64,000 nt of DNA from Woeseiaceae bacterium (GTDB lineage Bacteria > Pseudomonadota > Gammaproteobacteria > Steroidobacterales > Woeseiaceae). Made by a program: the position numbers and the translations under genes. Below are positions 9,522-18,880 of this stretch, piece by piece. The notes beneath the pieces were generated by a model that saw nothing but the letters and a program-made list of their open reading frames with translations, was not told the origin of the DNA and made no database searches. Every line of letters begins with the position of its first letter. The first letter of the stretch is position 1. The stretch spans positions 62,001 to 126,000 of the forward strand of contig JAJFKV010000017.1 of assembly GCA_021773055.1 (NCBI GenBank), in the 5' to 3' direction.

Positions 9522-10582
9522 CAGTCAAAACTCCTGAGTGCGAGACCACAGGCTGTTAACAACGCTGTTGCGTCCTTGTTTACGCCCTGTGATTTAGCTT
9601 TTGATGAAATCTTCATTTGTCCGAGCGGGTCACCAACTTCAGTCGGGATACCCACGCGACTGGAAATGACATCGGCAATTCCGGGGATGTTCGCACAACC
9701 TCCGCAGACCAGAATCATGTCCGGCTGCTCGCGACCGCCACCAGAGGCCAGGTAAAACTGCAGCGAACGACTGACCTGCTGCGTCATGTCATCAATAAAA
9801 GGCTCGAGCACTTCAGGCTGGTAGTTACTGGGTAAGCCGCCTTGCTTTTTCGCACGACCGGCATCTTCCATCGACAGCCCGTAGGTTCGCATTATTTCTT
9901 CAGTAAGCTGCTGACCACCGAAGTTGAAATCGCGTGTGTAAATGACCTTCAGGTCCTGCAACACACTAAAGGTTGTGCTGCTCGCGCCGATATCTACGAC
10001 CGCGACCGACTGGCCGATACCACCGTCAGGAACCTGGTGACTCAGCAGGCGGCAGGCATTCTCAAGTGCAAATGCTTCAACGTCGACGATCTGCGTCTCC
10101 AGCCCGGCGGCGACGACCGCAGCCTGTCGTTGTTCGACGTTTTCCGTACGCGTCGCAACCAGCAAGACGTCCATGAGTTCCGGGTCTTTTTCATTCGGTC
10201 CAATCACTTCGTAATCGAAGCTGACCTCTTCCATGGGAAAAGGTATGTACTGGTCCGCCTGAATCTCGACCTGACCTTCCAGGTCTCTTTCCGAGAGGCT
10301 CGATGGCATCTGAATGACTTTCGTAATCGCAGCATCGCCGCTTATCGCGACGGCTACGTCCGTGGCCTTGGCCCCTGCGCGCTTCACTGCGCGGCGAATG
10401 GCTTCACCGACTGCCTTGGCGTCGACAATCGCTTTTTCATTCACTGAACTTGGGGGGGTTGGCTCTGCTGAATAGGACTCAACGCGATAGCGCTTTCCAC
10501 TCTGGGAAAGCTCTATCAACTTGACCGACGATGTCGTGATATCGAGGCCCAGCAGTGGCTGTGTTTTTTTGCCGAAAAGCAC
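9521..10582 (-). CDS. pilM: Type IV pilus actin-like protein PilM
   Basis: Cytoplasmic actin-like ATPase-fold protein that binds the PilN tail. It has 353 residues, with FtsA/PilM motifs: LGLDITTSSVKLIEL near the N-terminus, the central VVDIGASSTTFSVL phosphate loop and the DMILVCGGCANIPGI adenosine loop. The GTG start at 10582 has AGAAGGA 8 nt upstream. First gene of the pil operon, divergent from ponA. Confidence 0.95.
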   Translation of the reverse strand: MLFGKKTQPLLGLDITTSSVKLIELSQSGKRYRVESYSAEPTPPSSVNEKAIVDAKAVGEAIRRAVKRAGAKATDVAVAISGDAAITKVIQMPSSLSERDLEGQVEIQADQYIPFPMEEVSFDYEVIGPNEKDPELMDVLLVATRTENVEQRQAAVVAAGLETQIVDVEAFALENACRLLSHQVPDGGIGQSVAVVDIGASSTTFSVLQDLKVIYTRDFNFGGQQLTEEIMRTYGLSMEDAGRAKKQGGLPSNYQPEVLEPFIDDMTQQVSRSLQFYLASGGGREQPDMILVCGGCANIPGIADVISSRVGIPTEVGDPLGQMKISSKAKSQGVNKDATALLTACGLALRSFD

Positions 10583-10939
10583 GTATTTTTCCTTCTAAGT
10601 CGGTAAGTTGCGAGTCAAAACTAGGTCGGACATTAGCAACGCGATTTAACTATATATCAATAAAATGTTAAATAAAACGTGACTTTGTTCACGATCCGAA
10701 CATCCCCATAGTAATGCAGCATTTGGGGTCTTACCGTGAACCAGTCGGCGGCCCGAAGTGTGACTCGTTATTGCGAGGATAAGGTTCTGCCGTCTATCAT
10801 CAGCCGCCTTACGCCTCTTCTTGAGTCTCTGCCTCTAAAAAGCCACATTTCTTGCACCAGCCGCACATCACCGTAACCCTTAATAGGGTGAACAAACGCC
10901 TGCAAAAACAGGGATGTTCGGCTGAAAACGCTTGTAACT
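10583..10939. promoter_or_regulatory. Divergent pilM / ponA intergenic region
   Basis: A 357-bp gap between divergent genes that must hold both promoters. The pilM side (about 10645-10680) is very AT-rich, with TATATA on both strands, and next to it is an imperfect palindrome (GTGAC ... TTCAC, about 10679-10692). I could not identify convincing -35/-10 pairs for either gene. No small RNA or extra gene was recognised here. Confidence 0.5.
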
Positions 10940-13564
10940 ATGCATAATCCAATGGAAAAAAAAGTTAAACCACGTCACATAAGACGACGAAGAGTCGTTA
11001 GAAGCCTGATTTTGTTGCTCGGACTGGGCTCAATCGGCTTCATAGGCGTTGTCGCGGGCGTAATTGGCGCCTTTTACTACGTGCAGCCCAGTCTGCCGGC
11101 GGCCGAGACCATCCGCGACATACCCCTGCAAGTGCCAATGCGGATATTCAGCAGGGATGGCTACCTGATCAGTGAAATAGGCTCGCGCCGGCGCATTCCA
11201 GTGACCTACGAGGAGATTCCCGAGCACGTGATACTGGCTTTCGTCGCCGCAGAGGACCGCCGCTTCTTTGAGCACCCCGGAGTCGATTATCGAGGTGTTT
11301 TGCGCGCTGTTGCGCGAATGCTGCGCACCGGCAATGCGTCCGGCGGTGGCGGGAGTACCTTGACGCAGCAATTGGCCCGCGATTACTTCCTCAATCTCGA
11401 TCAGACGATCGCCCGCAAACTATCCGAAGCATTTCTCGCCTACAAGATCGAGCAGGAGTTCAGCAAAGAACAGATCATGGCGCTGTTCCTGAACAAGATG
11501 TTTTTTGGTCAGCGCGCGTATGGCATAGCGGCCGCCGCGCAGGTTTTCTTTAATAAGGACCTATCGGAAATCAATGAGGCCGAAGCGGCAACGCTGGCTG
11601 GCGTACTTCCCGCACCGTCTGTGTATAACCCGGTATCGGGGCCGGAAAACGCTACCGTTCGTCGTGCCTATGTTTTGCGCCGCATGCGTGCGCTCAATTT
11701 TATCGATGAAGATACCTATAGAGCTTCCATGGACTTCCCGCTGGAATCGAAGCTGCACGGCGCGGCAATACAACTCAACGCACCTTACGTCGCAGAGATG
11801 GTGCGCAGCGAAATGTTGAGACGTTATGGCGACAGTATTTACACGGCCGGTTATCGGGTGCAGACATCGCTCGACTCTCGCCTGCAACGCGCGGCAAATT
11901 ACTCGCTTCGAAACGGCTTGCTCGAATTCACGCGACGACGCGGTTATCGCGGACCACACGATCACGTCGAACTCACTGAAGAAGTCTTGCGGTTATCACC
12001 GGAAAACTGGCCCACCGAGATTCTCGCGCCGCTCGATCAATACGCGCCGGGCGGCTTGTCACTCGCTTTAGTGACCGCGGTTGCAGAGACGAATGAGGCG
12101 AGCATTTTATTCGCTGATGGCACTGAGACGACACTTCCCTGGTCAGGCATTCGCTGGGCAAACCCGTTTATTGACCGGGAAAACTACGGGCCTGCTCCGG
12201 AATCTGCCGCTGAAGTCCTTGGAGCAGGGGACATTATCTATGTCATGCCAACCGCCGACGACAGCTGGGCGCTGGCACAGGTTCCGAAAGCACAGTCTGC
12301 TGTTGTCTCAATCGATCCATACGATGGTGCTGTGTCAGCGCTTACTGGCGGCTTTGACTTCACCGTCAGCAAGTTCAATCGGGCGCGGCAGGCGCTTCGG
12401 CAGCCCGGCTCGGCGTTTAAACCGTTCATTTATTCCGCTGCGCTGGAACATGGCAATACGGCAGCAACCGTTGTTCTCGACGCGCCTGTTGTTATCAGTT
12501 CGTCGGAACTCGAGGCTATCTGGCGACCTATCAATTACAGCGGGCGATTTTATGGCCCAACCCGCATGCGAGAAGCCCTGGTTCGCTCTATGAACCTCGT
12601 TTCCGTTCGCTTGCTGTTGTTCGAAACCGGCATTGGTAACGCGGTGCGCCACATCGCGAAGTTTGGTTTCAGCGATGCGACGCTGATACGCAACGGGTCC
12701 CTGGCTTTGGGCGGCGGCGACGCTTCTCCGCTGGATATGGCGCAGGGCTACGCAATGCTTGCGAATGGTGGCCACGCGGTGAAACCCTATGTCATCGATT
12801 CGATTTTTGGTCCGAACGACGAAACGCTGTACCGTGCCGAGCCAGCCATTGTTTGTGACGAGTGTGTCCCGGATGAAACAGCGCAAGAATCACAGGTTGA
12901 TGTCGAACTCCTCGAGGACGAGTCGCATGATGAAGAGGCGCTGCTTGAGCAAATGGCTGATGTCGTAGAGACTTATCGGCCCGATGCAAGCATTGCGCCT
13001 GAGCTTTTTGAGGGGATCAACGTCGCACCACAAGCGATAACGCCGCAGAACGCCTACCTGATCCAGGACATGATGCGCAGCGTTATTCGTGACGGTACCG
13101 GCAGGCGAGCTCGCCGGGAATTGGGGCGCTCCGATCTGTCAGGTAAAACCGGAACCTCGAATGACCGGCGTGACGCCTGGTTTGGTGGCTTTAATGCAGA
13201 TATTGCCACTGTCGTGTGGGTAGGCTATGACGACTCCCTGCCTTTGGGTCCAGGCGAAGAGGGCTCGGCTACAGCGCTGCCAATATGGATCGAGTCCATG
13301 CGCATCGCGCTGAAGGGTGTACCGGAACATCAGATGCCGATGCCCGAAGGAATCGTATCCGTCCGGATTGACCGTAAAACGGGCTGCCCCGCCCGAGTCG
13401 GGCAATCCGGGACGATGTTTGAGAAATTTCGCGAGGGTTATGTGCCAACCTGTGATCAACTCGAGAATGCTTCCGATCCGTTCAACGACGCGGCGGGAAT
13501 TGATCCCGTTCCCGATCCGGAAGAGGATTCTGATACGGAAGAACAAACCGAGTCACTCTTCTGA
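10940..13564 (+). CDS. mrcA: Penicillin-binding protein 1A
   Basis: Bifunctional murein synthase anchored in the inner membrane; the gene is often called ponA next to pilM. Membrane helix about 21-47; glycosyltransferase motifs EDRRFFEHPGVD (catalytic Glu105) and GSTLTQQLAR (138-147); OB-like insert in the middle; transpeptidase motifs S491-A-F-K494, S550-M-N552 and K736-T-G. Its 874 residues suit a class A PBP with the long insert of proteobacterial PBP1a. An acidic stretch (about 650-680) and an acidic C-terminal tail are notable but are low-complexity. Confidence 0.96.
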   Translation: MHNPMEKKVKPRHIRRRRVVRSLILLLGLGSIGFIGVVAGVIGAFYYVQPSLPAAETIRDIPLQVPMRIFSRDGYLISEIGSRRRIPVTYEEIPEHVILAFVAAEDRRFFEHPGVDYRGVLRAVARMLRTGNASGGGGSTLTQQLARDYFLNLDQTIARKLSEAFLAYKIEQEFSKEQIMALFLNKMFFGQRAYGIAAAAQVFFNKDLSEINEAEAATLAGVLPAPSVYNPVSGPENATVRRAYVLRRMRALNFIDEDTYRASMDFPLESKLHGAAIQLNAPYVAEMVRSEMLRRYGDSIYTAGYRVQTSLDSRLQRAANYSLRNGLLEFTRRRGYRGPHDHVELTEEVLRLSPENWPTEILAPLDQYAPGGLSLALVTAVAETNEASILFADGTETTLPWSGIRWANPFIDRENYGPAPESAAEVLGAGDIIYVMPTADDSWALAQVPKAQSAVVSIDPYDGAVSALTGGFDFTVSKFNRARQALRQPGSAFKPFIYSAALEHGNTAATVVLDAPVVISSSELEAIWRPINYSGRFYGPTRMREALVRSMNLVSVRLLLFETGIGNAVRHIAKFGFSDATLIRNGSLALGGGDASPLDMAQGYAMLANGGHAVKPYVIDSIFGPNDETLYRAEPAIVCDECVPDETAQESQVDVELLEDESHDEEALLEQMADVVETYRPDASIAPELFEGINVAPQAITPQNAYLIQDMMRSVIRDGTGRRARRELGRSDLSGKTGTSNDRRDAWFGGFNADIATVVWVGYDDSLPLGPGEEGSATALPIWIESMRIALKGVPEHQMPMPEGIVSVRIDRKTGCPARVGQSGTMFEKFREGYVPTCDQLENASDPFNDAAGIDPVPDPEEDSDTEEQTESLF

Positions 13565-13592
13565 TCAATTTTTGGGCTGAATTTCGACGCTG

Positions 13593-14204
13593 ATGGGAAG
13601 AAAAACCACTAACGAATCAGTTCGTGAACGACAGGTCGTCGCGCAGGAAGCCGCGCGAATAATTGTCGACCATGGCGTGCGCGATTATCTCGTGGCGAAG
13701 CAAAAAGCTGCCGAGCGTCTTGGTATGAACGGCAGAGGTTCTTTGCCGGGTAATGCCGAGATCGAAGCCGCCGTCAGTGAACACCTGCAAATCTTTGGCG
13801 GAGAGTCACACGAAGATTTGTTGCGTCTGATGCGCACGGCAGCGCTTGCTGCGATGGAGTTTCTGAAGGAATTTTCGCCGCGACTGGTCGGACCGGTGCT
13901 GGCAGGTACAGCGGACGAAAATTCAGCGATCAACCTGCATGTTTTCGCCGATAGCCCCGAGATGGTTGCGATGGAAATCGGCGATATGGGAATACCGTTT
14001 CGACCCTACGAAAGACGCCTCAAGAGTCGCCGTGGGCAAGTCGAAATGTACGCCGGCTTCGAATTCACTCACTGCAACGAGACGGTCCAGGCGACTGTTT
14101 TTCCTGTTGACGGGATTCGGCAGGCGCCAATGAGTCCTATTAATGGGAAGCCAATGAGGCGAGTTGATCTGGATGCGGTGCAGAAGTTGCTTGAGCACGT
14201 ATGA
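13593..14204 (+). CDS. Uncharacterised protein, nucleotidyltransferase-like
   Basis: A 203-residue soluble protein that I do not recognise with certainty. Residues 100-120 (GPVLAGTADENSAINLHVFA) resemble the G-S/T-x-x-x-x-S-D-I-D-L core of minimal nucleotidyltransferases, but both aspartates of the usual SDIDL are replaced (SAINL). If this assignment is right the protein is probably not an active transferase. The N-terminal half is helical and rich in Ala and Glu; the second half has basic segments (RRLKSRRG). It follows ponA by 28 nt in the same direction and could be co-transcribed. Function unknown. Confidence 0.5.
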   Translation: MGRKTTNESVRERQVVAQEAARIIVDHGVRDYLVAKQKAAERLGMNGRGSLPGNAEIEAAVSEHLQIFGGESHEDLLRLMRTAALAAMEFLKEFSPRLVGPVLAGTADENSAINLHVFADSPEMVAMEIGDMGIPFRPYERRLKSRRGQVEMYAGFEFTHCNETVQATVFPVDGIRQAPMSPINGKPMRRVDLDAVQKLLEHV

Positions 14205-14210
14205 CAGCGT

Positions 14211-14285
14211 CGTGACCGGGAGAGCGTTGCCTGCAATGGCTCGCTTCGCTGCGCTTTATTTGCTGGCAACGCTCTCCCGGTCACG
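14211..14285. repeat. Long hairpin, copy 2 (24-bp arms, 27-nt conserved loop)
   Basis: The left arm 14211-14234 pairs with the right arm 14262-14285 at 23 of 24 positions, with the same T-T mismatch three bases from the loop as in copy 1. The loop 14235-14261 is identical to 910-936. Aligned without gaps against copy 1, the arms agree at 12 of 22 positions, and at each of the 10 others both strands changed together. It also lies between convergent genes (the 203-aa gene and gltA) and lacks a U-run. Confidence 0.9.
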
Positions 14286-14339
14286 CCACTGTCCCGAAGT
14301 ACTGCATATGGGCAGTCCTTCTGTCCAATGGCGGTGCGG

Positions 14340-15632
14340 TTAGCGTTTTTCTACTGGCGTGTAATCTCTTGCGGCCGGGCCCGTATAGAGTTGGCGAGGC
14401 CTGGCAATTTTACCACCCGGATCCGAGATCATCTCGCGCCAGTGTGCTGCCCAGCCTACTGAACGGCCAAGTGCAAACATTACTGTGAACATAGACGTCG
14501 GTATGCCGAGTGCCCGGTAGATAATGCCTGAATAGAAGTCGACGTTTGGATACAGGTTCTTCTCGATAAAGTAGTCGTCTTTCAGGGCAACCTCTTCAAG
14601 CTCAAGCGCAAGATCAAATATCGGCGTGTCCTTGCGGTCCAGTTGCTTCATAACCTTGTGGCACATCTCACGAATAATCGTCGCCCGTGGATCAAAATTC
14701 TTGTAGACGCGATGACCGAAGCCCATCAGACGAAACGGATCGTTCTTGTCCTTGGCCTTTTCGACGTACTTGCCGATCTGGCTGACGTCACCGATCTCTT
14801 CGAGCATTTCCAGAACAGCTTCGTTAGCGCCACCATGGGCAGGACCCCAAAGAGCTGATACACCGGCCGCAATCGCGGAATACGGATTCGCACCGGAGCT
14901 GCCCGCCATGCGTACGGTTGATGTCGAGCAGTTTTGCTCGTGATCCGCATGCAGAATGAACAGTAAGTCCAGAGCCTCAGCGGCGATAGGATCAATCTCA
15001 TAAGGTTCGGCAGGAACCGCAAACAACATGTGCAGGAGGTTCTCACAGTAGTTGAGGTCATTCCGCGGATAGACGAATGGCTGACCAGTATTCAGCTTGT
15101 ACGCAGCGGCTGCGATGGTTGGCAGCTTGGCGAGAATACGGTGAGAGAAAATATTGCGGTGCTCGCGATTGGCTGCGTCCATTTCGTCGTGGTAATACGC
15201 TGACATGGAGCCGACAACCGCGGACAGCATCGCCATCGGGTGGGCGTCGTAGCGGAAGCCTTTGAAGAAATTCAGCATGCCCTCGTTGAGCATGGTGTGA
15301 ACTCGAATCGTATTATCGAAATCTGCCAGCTCGGTCTCTGTCGGCAGCTCGCTGTTCAGCAGCAGGTAAGCCACTTCGATAAAGCTGGAGTGCTCGGCCA
15401 GTTGCTCCACCGGGTAACCCCGGTACATAAGGATGCCTTTTTCACCATCGATAAAGGTGATGTCCGATTCGCAACTACCCGTCGCTACGAATCCTGGATC
15501 GTAGGTAAAAACGCCCTGCTCACGGTACAGACGCGCAATGTCGATCACGTCTGGTCCAACTGTGCCGCTTCTTACAGGTAGTTCCATTTCCGAGCCGTCT
15601 GGGCTCTTAAGGTGATATGCGTCCTGGCTCAT
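14340..15632 (-). CDS. gltA: Citrate synthase (type II, NADH-regulated family)
   Basis: First enzyme of the TCA cycle, condensing acetyl-CoA with oxaloacetate. It has 430 residues, as in hexameric gammaproteobacterial enzymes. Catalytic histidines lie in GPAHGGANE and [13 protein letters not shown], and the C-terminal catalytic Asp region is FDLALELEE. The N-terminal beta-rich domain (about 1-60) is of the NADH-sensitive type. The gene is monocistronic: a hairpin lies downstream and rpmE upstream with a 120-nt gap. Confidence 0.97.
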   Translation of the reverse strand: MSQDAYHLKSPDGSEMELPVRSGTVGPDVIDIARLYREQGVFTYDPGFVATGSCESDITFIDGEKGILMYRGYPVEQLAEHSSFIEVAYLLLNSELPTETELADFDNTIRVHTMLNEGMLNFFKGFRYDAHPMAMLSAVVGSMSAYYHDEMDAANREHRNIFSHRILAKLPTIAAAAYKLNTGQPFVYPRNDLNYCENLLHMLFAVPAEPYEIDPIAAEALDLLFILHADHEQNCSTSTVRMAGSSGANPYSAIAAGVSALWGPAHGGANEAVLEMLEEIGDVSQIGKYVEKAKDKNDPFRLMGFGHRVYKNFDPRATIIREMCHKVMKQLDRKDTPIFDLALELEEVALKDDYFIEKNLYPNVDFYSGIIYRALGIPTSMFTVMFALGRSVGWAAHWREMISDPGGKIARPRQLYTGPAARDYTPVEKR

Positions 15633-15712
15633 CTCTAGTCGTTCCTTTATATGCCTGTTGCAAAGCAGTCGAGCATAGCAGAGCGCCCGGTGATCCGGGA
15701 TTGTGGAAAGTA

Positions 15713-15718
15713 ATTATA
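15713..15718 (-). promoter_or_regulatory. Possible -10 element of gltA
   Basis: On the minus strand the hexamer TATAAT stands about 80 nt upstream of the gltA start. No good -35 hexamer is visible at 16-18 nt; the GC-rich hairpin at 15734-15749, just after rpmE, occupies that region. The call rests on the perfect -10 match only. Confidence 0.35.
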
Positions 15719-15733
15719 GAAGACGCTTTGCGG

Positions 15734-15749
15734 CTGCGGTCGGCCGCAG
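15734..15749. terminator. Hairpin just after rpmE
   Basis: CTGCGG (15734-15739), a 4-nt loop and CCGCAG (15744-15749), starting four bases past the rpmE stop. On the minus strand it is followed by CCGCAAAGC, not a U-run, so as an intrinsic terminator it would be weak. It could instead protect the 3' end of the rpmE mRNA. Confidence 0.35.
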
Positions 15750-15752
15750 GCC

Positions 15753-15956
15753 TTAGCCCATACCGTACTTTTTGCGAAACTTGTCTACGCGTCCGCCAGT
15801 ATCGACAATCTTTTGCTTGCCGGTGTAAAAAGGGTGGCACGACGAGCACACTTCGATACGGAGATCCTCGCCGAGGGTCGAGCGAGTTGTGAACTCGTTG
15901 CCACAACTACAGGTGACTTTGATGTCGTCGTAATTGGGATGTATGTCGGCTTTCAT
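15753..15956 (-). CDS. rpmE: Ribosomal protein bL31 (zinc type)
   Basis: A 67-residue protein of the large ribosomal subunit. It keeps the zinc ligands of the Zn-containing form: C-x-C (CSCGN, residues 16-20) and C-x-x-C ([10 protein letters not shown], from residue 37). Zinc-free paralogues lack these, so this is the housekeeping copy and it depends on zinc supply. The start ATG fits the conserved MKADIHPNY. The upstream gap contains the DnaA-box cluster. Confidence 0.96.
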   Translation of the reverse strand: MKADIHPNYDDIKVTCSCGNEFTTRSTLGEDLRIEVCSSCHPFYTGKQKIVDTGGRVDKFRKKYGMG

Positions 15957-16341
15957 CTTCAGGCTCTCCCGAGCGCGCTACTACACAAAAAGGGCGCGTA
16001 GGATATAGGGAAGCAACAGTCGCCGCAACCCCCCATTTTTTATCCACAGAACCTGTGGATAAGACTGTGGATGGAAATTGGGCGGATGCTCTAAGCTGCG
16101 GTTTTTCAAGCAACGTTGTCAAAATGACTATTTTCTGTCCATTTTCGATAGGTATTATAAATCAACGAGTTACGTTGACTTCGCGACACTCCAAATGAGA
16201 TCGAGGCCCTCTTACGCTGAAAATAAAGGGTTCCCTGTGCTCTTGTGCATAATTGAATTAGCCGGTGCAACACTCGGGAAGCACCGCTGTTGTCGTTTGA
16301 CGCGAGCAAACCGCAGCATCTAGCCGCTCAAAACGGCGTGT
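15957..16341. other. 385-bp gap with DnaA-box cluster
   Basis: No convincing gene is seen here. The gap holds three perfect TTATNCACA sites and one weaker one (listed separately). Between them is an AT-rich stretch (about 16125-16165, around TATTATAAATCAAC). The rpmE promoter must also lie here. The placement is unusual, because it is a long gap within a minus-strand run between hemW and rpmE. Confidence 0.6.
16040..16252. promoter_or_regulatory. Cluster of DnaA boxes, possible origin or DnaA-binding locus
   Basis: Perfect consensus TTATCCACA at 16040-16048 (+); its complement at 16054-16062 (-); TTATGCACA at 16244-16252 (-); and a weaker CCATCCACA at 16067-16075 (-). The first three sites fall within 36 bp, with alternating orientation. 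By base composition alone one TTATNCACA per roughly 30 kb would be expected. The genome-wide strand bias switches within a few kilobases. It could be oriC, a datA-like titration site or a DnaA-regulated promoter of rpmE. Confidence 0.55.
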
Positions 16342-17496
16342 TTACAGGTCTTCGACGATGAATTCTGACTGCAAATCGTTCAAAAAACGTCTGCCGAGAT
16401 CCGTCGGTCTCCAGGAACCGCCTGAATTGCGCTCCAGCAAGCCTTTTTCTCTGGCCCTCGCTGTCGCCTGCTCAAGCTCGCGGACCGACAAACCTGTCCG
16501 TGCAACGAAATCAGCCTCCCAAAACCCTGCCTGCAGGCGCAGGGCATTGAGCATGAACTCGAACATCAGGTCCGCCGCACTGAGTTGCGTCATCTCGCGA
16601 CTTGTTGCCGGCCCTTCCTGCGCCATCATGTACTGCAGTGGATTCGCCGGTTTCTGGTAACGGCAGACGCCGGTTGGGGTTGTCAGCTTGCCGTGGGCGC
16701 CAGCGCCAACGGCAAGATAATCGCCAAAGAGCCAGTAATTTAGATTGTGCTGACAGCGCTTTTCATCACGCGCATAGGCAGACACCTCGTATTGCTCAAA
16801 ACCGGCCGCGGCAAGCAGCGACTGGCCGCGTTCCTGTATTTCACAGGCCAGATCGTCGTTTGGCAGGTTCGCCGGCGGCCGCGAGTAAAATACCGTATTC
16901 GGCTCCAGCGTCAACTGGTACCAGGAGATATGTAAAGGCTCGAGATCGATCGCCGCATCAAGGTCCGCCAGCGCCATGTCCACGGTTTGTCCAGGCAGGC
17001 CGTGCATCAAGTCGATATTGAGGTTATCGAACCCGGCGTCTTGTGCTTCTTGAACTGCACGGAAAATGTCCGCGCTTGTGTGAATGCGGCCCAGTTTGGC
17101 CAGCAACGCGTCGTCAAAACTCTGCGCGCCGATAGACAGTCGATTGACCCCGGCTTTGTTGTATCCGGCGGGCGACCCGCACTCTACGGTGCCGGGGTTT
17201 GCTTCCATCGTAATCTCGGCATTTTCCGCCAGTGAAAAGTGGGCCCTGACCCCTTTTAAGAGCAGGTCTATTTCTGTTGGTGAAAAAAGGCTTGGCGTGC
17301 CCCCGCCGAGAAAGACACTTCGGACTTCACGCTCTCCCGCCCTTACTGATTCGTTCGCAAGGTCCTTTAGCAGCGCATCGATATAACGCGCTTTGGGCGC
17401 ACTGTCGCCCGCCGAATGAGAGTTGAAGTCGCAGTAGGGGCACTTCCGCACGCACCAGGGCAGGTGGATATACAGCGACAGGGCTGATGGTGTCAT
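16342..17496 (-). CDS. hemW: Heme chaperone HemW (radical SAM)
   Basis: Radical-SAM protein related to HemN. HemW members bind heme and are thought to deliver it to respiratory enzymes, not to oxidise coproporphyrinogen. The cluster motif is C15-x3-C19-x2-C22 (CVRKCPYCDF), followed by GGGTPSLF. It has 384 residues and lacks the extra N-terminal Cys of true HemN. The start overlaps the rdgB stop by 4 nt. rph-rdgB-hemW order is typical of gammaproteobacteria. Confidence 0.93.
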   Translation of the reverse strand: MTPSALSLYIHLPWCVRKCPYCDFNSHSAGDSAPKARYIDALLKDLANESVRAGEREVRSVFLGGGTPSLFSPTEIDLLLKGVRAHFSLAENAEITMEANPGTVECGSPAGYNKAGVNRLSIGAQSFDDALLAKLGRIHTSADIFRAVQEAQDAGFDNLNIDLMHGLPGQTVDMALADLDAAIDLEPLHISWYQLTLEPNTVFYSRPPANLPNDDLACEIQERGQSLLAAAGFEQYEVSAYARDEKRCQHNLNYWLFGDYLAVGAGAHGKLTTPTGVCRYQKPANPLQYMMAQEGPATSREMTQLSAADLMFEFMLNALRLQAGFWEADFVARTGLSVRELEQATARAREKGLLERNSGGSWRPTDLGRRFLNDLQSEFIVEDL

Positions 17497-18101
17497 GAGA
17501 ATCGCTTATCGATGAGCGCGACGAGTTCCTTTAATGCCAGCCCCCTGTGGCTGCGCTCGTTCTTCTCGGTCGCGGTCAACTCGGCCGCGCTCTTGCCACT
17601 ATCGGGATCCAGGAATACCGGGTCATAACCAAAACCACCCCCACCCTGGCGCGCGGTCAGTATGGAGCCGCGCCACATTCCACTGGCGACCAGCGCCACA
17701 GAATCATCCGGCATTACGAATGTTGCAACACAATGAAAAGCGGCTGTGCGCTTGGCCGTTGCGATCTCTTGCAATGCGACGAGCAATTTGTCGATGTTCT
17801 TATCGTCTGTCGCCCCGGGGCCCGAATAACGTGCTGAATAAACCCCCGGGGCGCCGTCGAGCGCGTCGACGGCGAGGCCAGAATCATCAGCAATCGCTGG
17901 CAAACCCGTCGCGTCAGCGGCATGTCGCGCCTTTAGTAATGAGTTTTGAGCAAACGTGGTACCTGTCTCGTCCGCGTCGTCGACGCCGAGCTCGGACTGT
18001 GCGACGACCTCGACACCGAGGCTATCCAGGAGCCGGGACAGCTCCCGTATTTTGCCGGCGTTACCGCTGGCCATGACTATTTTCCCCGGTAGCGCTGTCA
18101 C
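17493..18101 (-). CDS. rdgB: XTP/dITP pyrophosphatase
   Basis: House-cleaning NTPase (Ham1 family) that removes XTP, ITP and dITP from nucleotide pools. Its 202 residues are normal. Motifs: ASGNAGKIRELSRLL near the N-terminus, DDSGLAVDALDGAPGVYSAR in the middle with the catalytic Asp, and GGGGFGYDPVF. The neighbouring rph gene ends directly upstream with no gap, so the three genes form one operon. Confidence 0.96.
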   Translation of the reverse strand: MTALPGKIVMASGNAGKIRELSRLLDSLGVEVVAQSELGVDDADETGTTFAQNSLLKARHAADATGLPAIADDSGLAVDALDGAPGVYSARYSGPGATDDKNIDKLLVALQEIATAKRTAAFHCVATFVMPDDSVALVASGMWRGSILTARQGGGGFGYDPVFLDPDSGKSAAELTATEKNERSHRGLALKELVALIDKRFS

Positions 18102-18824
18102 TCAGCCTGCCCTGGCGATGGCCTCACTCTGTGCCGTGATGATGTGTGTGATTCCCTCACGAGCCAGACCCAGCATCGCGCCAAACTCCTCATCGCTAAA
18201 TGCATGGCCTTCGGCTGTCCCCTGTACCTCAATAAAGCGACCCGCATCGTTCATGACAATGTTCATGTCTGTCTCTGCCTCGGAATCTTCTGCATAGTCG
18301 AGATCGAGCACCGGGGTGCCGCTGTAGATACCAACTGAGACAGCCGCCACCTGACCGTGCAGCGGGTTTTTCTTCAGCTTGCCCCTGGCAACAAGGCGCT
18401 GCATTGCAATTGCGAGCGCCACGTAGGCACCGCTGATCGATGCGGTCCTTGTTCCGCCATCGGCCTGGATGACATCACAGTCAAGCGTTATCGAACGCTC
18501 ACCCAGGGCGCTCATGTCGGTAATCGCCCGCAATGAACGGCCTATCAATCGCTGAATTTCGACCGTCCGCCCGCCTTGTTTGCCGCGGGCTGCTTCACGT
18601 CCGGATCGCGTATGAGTGGCACGTGGCAGCATGCCGTATTCGCCGGTGACCCAGCCACTACCCTTGCCGCGCATCCAGCCAGGAACACGATCTTCGATGC
18701 TGGCTGTGCATAACACCTGGGTATCGCCGAAGGAAGCCAGAACACTGCCCTCTGCATGTTTGGTGAAATCGGGTACGAAGCGAACTTCGCGCATAGTTGC
18801 GGGATCGCGGCCACTGGGACGCAT
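18102..18824 (-). CDS. rph: Ribonuclease PH
   Basis: Phosphorolytic 3'-5' exoribonuclease that trims tRNA 3' ends. It has 240 residues, with the conserved start [16 protein letters not shown], the core [17 protein letters not shown] and the phosphate-binding part [15 protein letters not shown]. First gene of the rph-rdgB-hemW operon. A single DnaA-box match lies within it at 18705-18713, probably by chance. Confidence 0.97.
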   Translation of the reverse strand: MRPSGRDPATMREVRFVPDFTKHAEGSVLASFGDTQVLCTASIEDRVPGWMRGKGSGWVTGEYGMLPRATHTRSGREAARGKQGGRTVEIQRLIGRSLRAITDMSALGERSITLDCDVIQADGGTRTASISGAYVALAIAMQRLVARGKLKKNPLHGQVAAVSVGIYSGTPVLDLDYAEDSEAETDMNIVMNDAGRFIEVQGTAEGHAFSDEEFGAMLGLAREGITHIITAQSEAIARAG

Positions 18825-18880
18825 GATGTTTCTCCATGGTTTGATTGCTGATCCGGCGCACTGGGCTCACCGGATCGGGT

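Noticed and set aside
17240-17262. A third GGGCCCTGACCCCTTTT-like hairpin inside hemW
   Set aside because: It is within conserved coding sequence (GVRAHFSL) with no length change against the family, and the stem is poorer than in the two leader copies. Probably chance.
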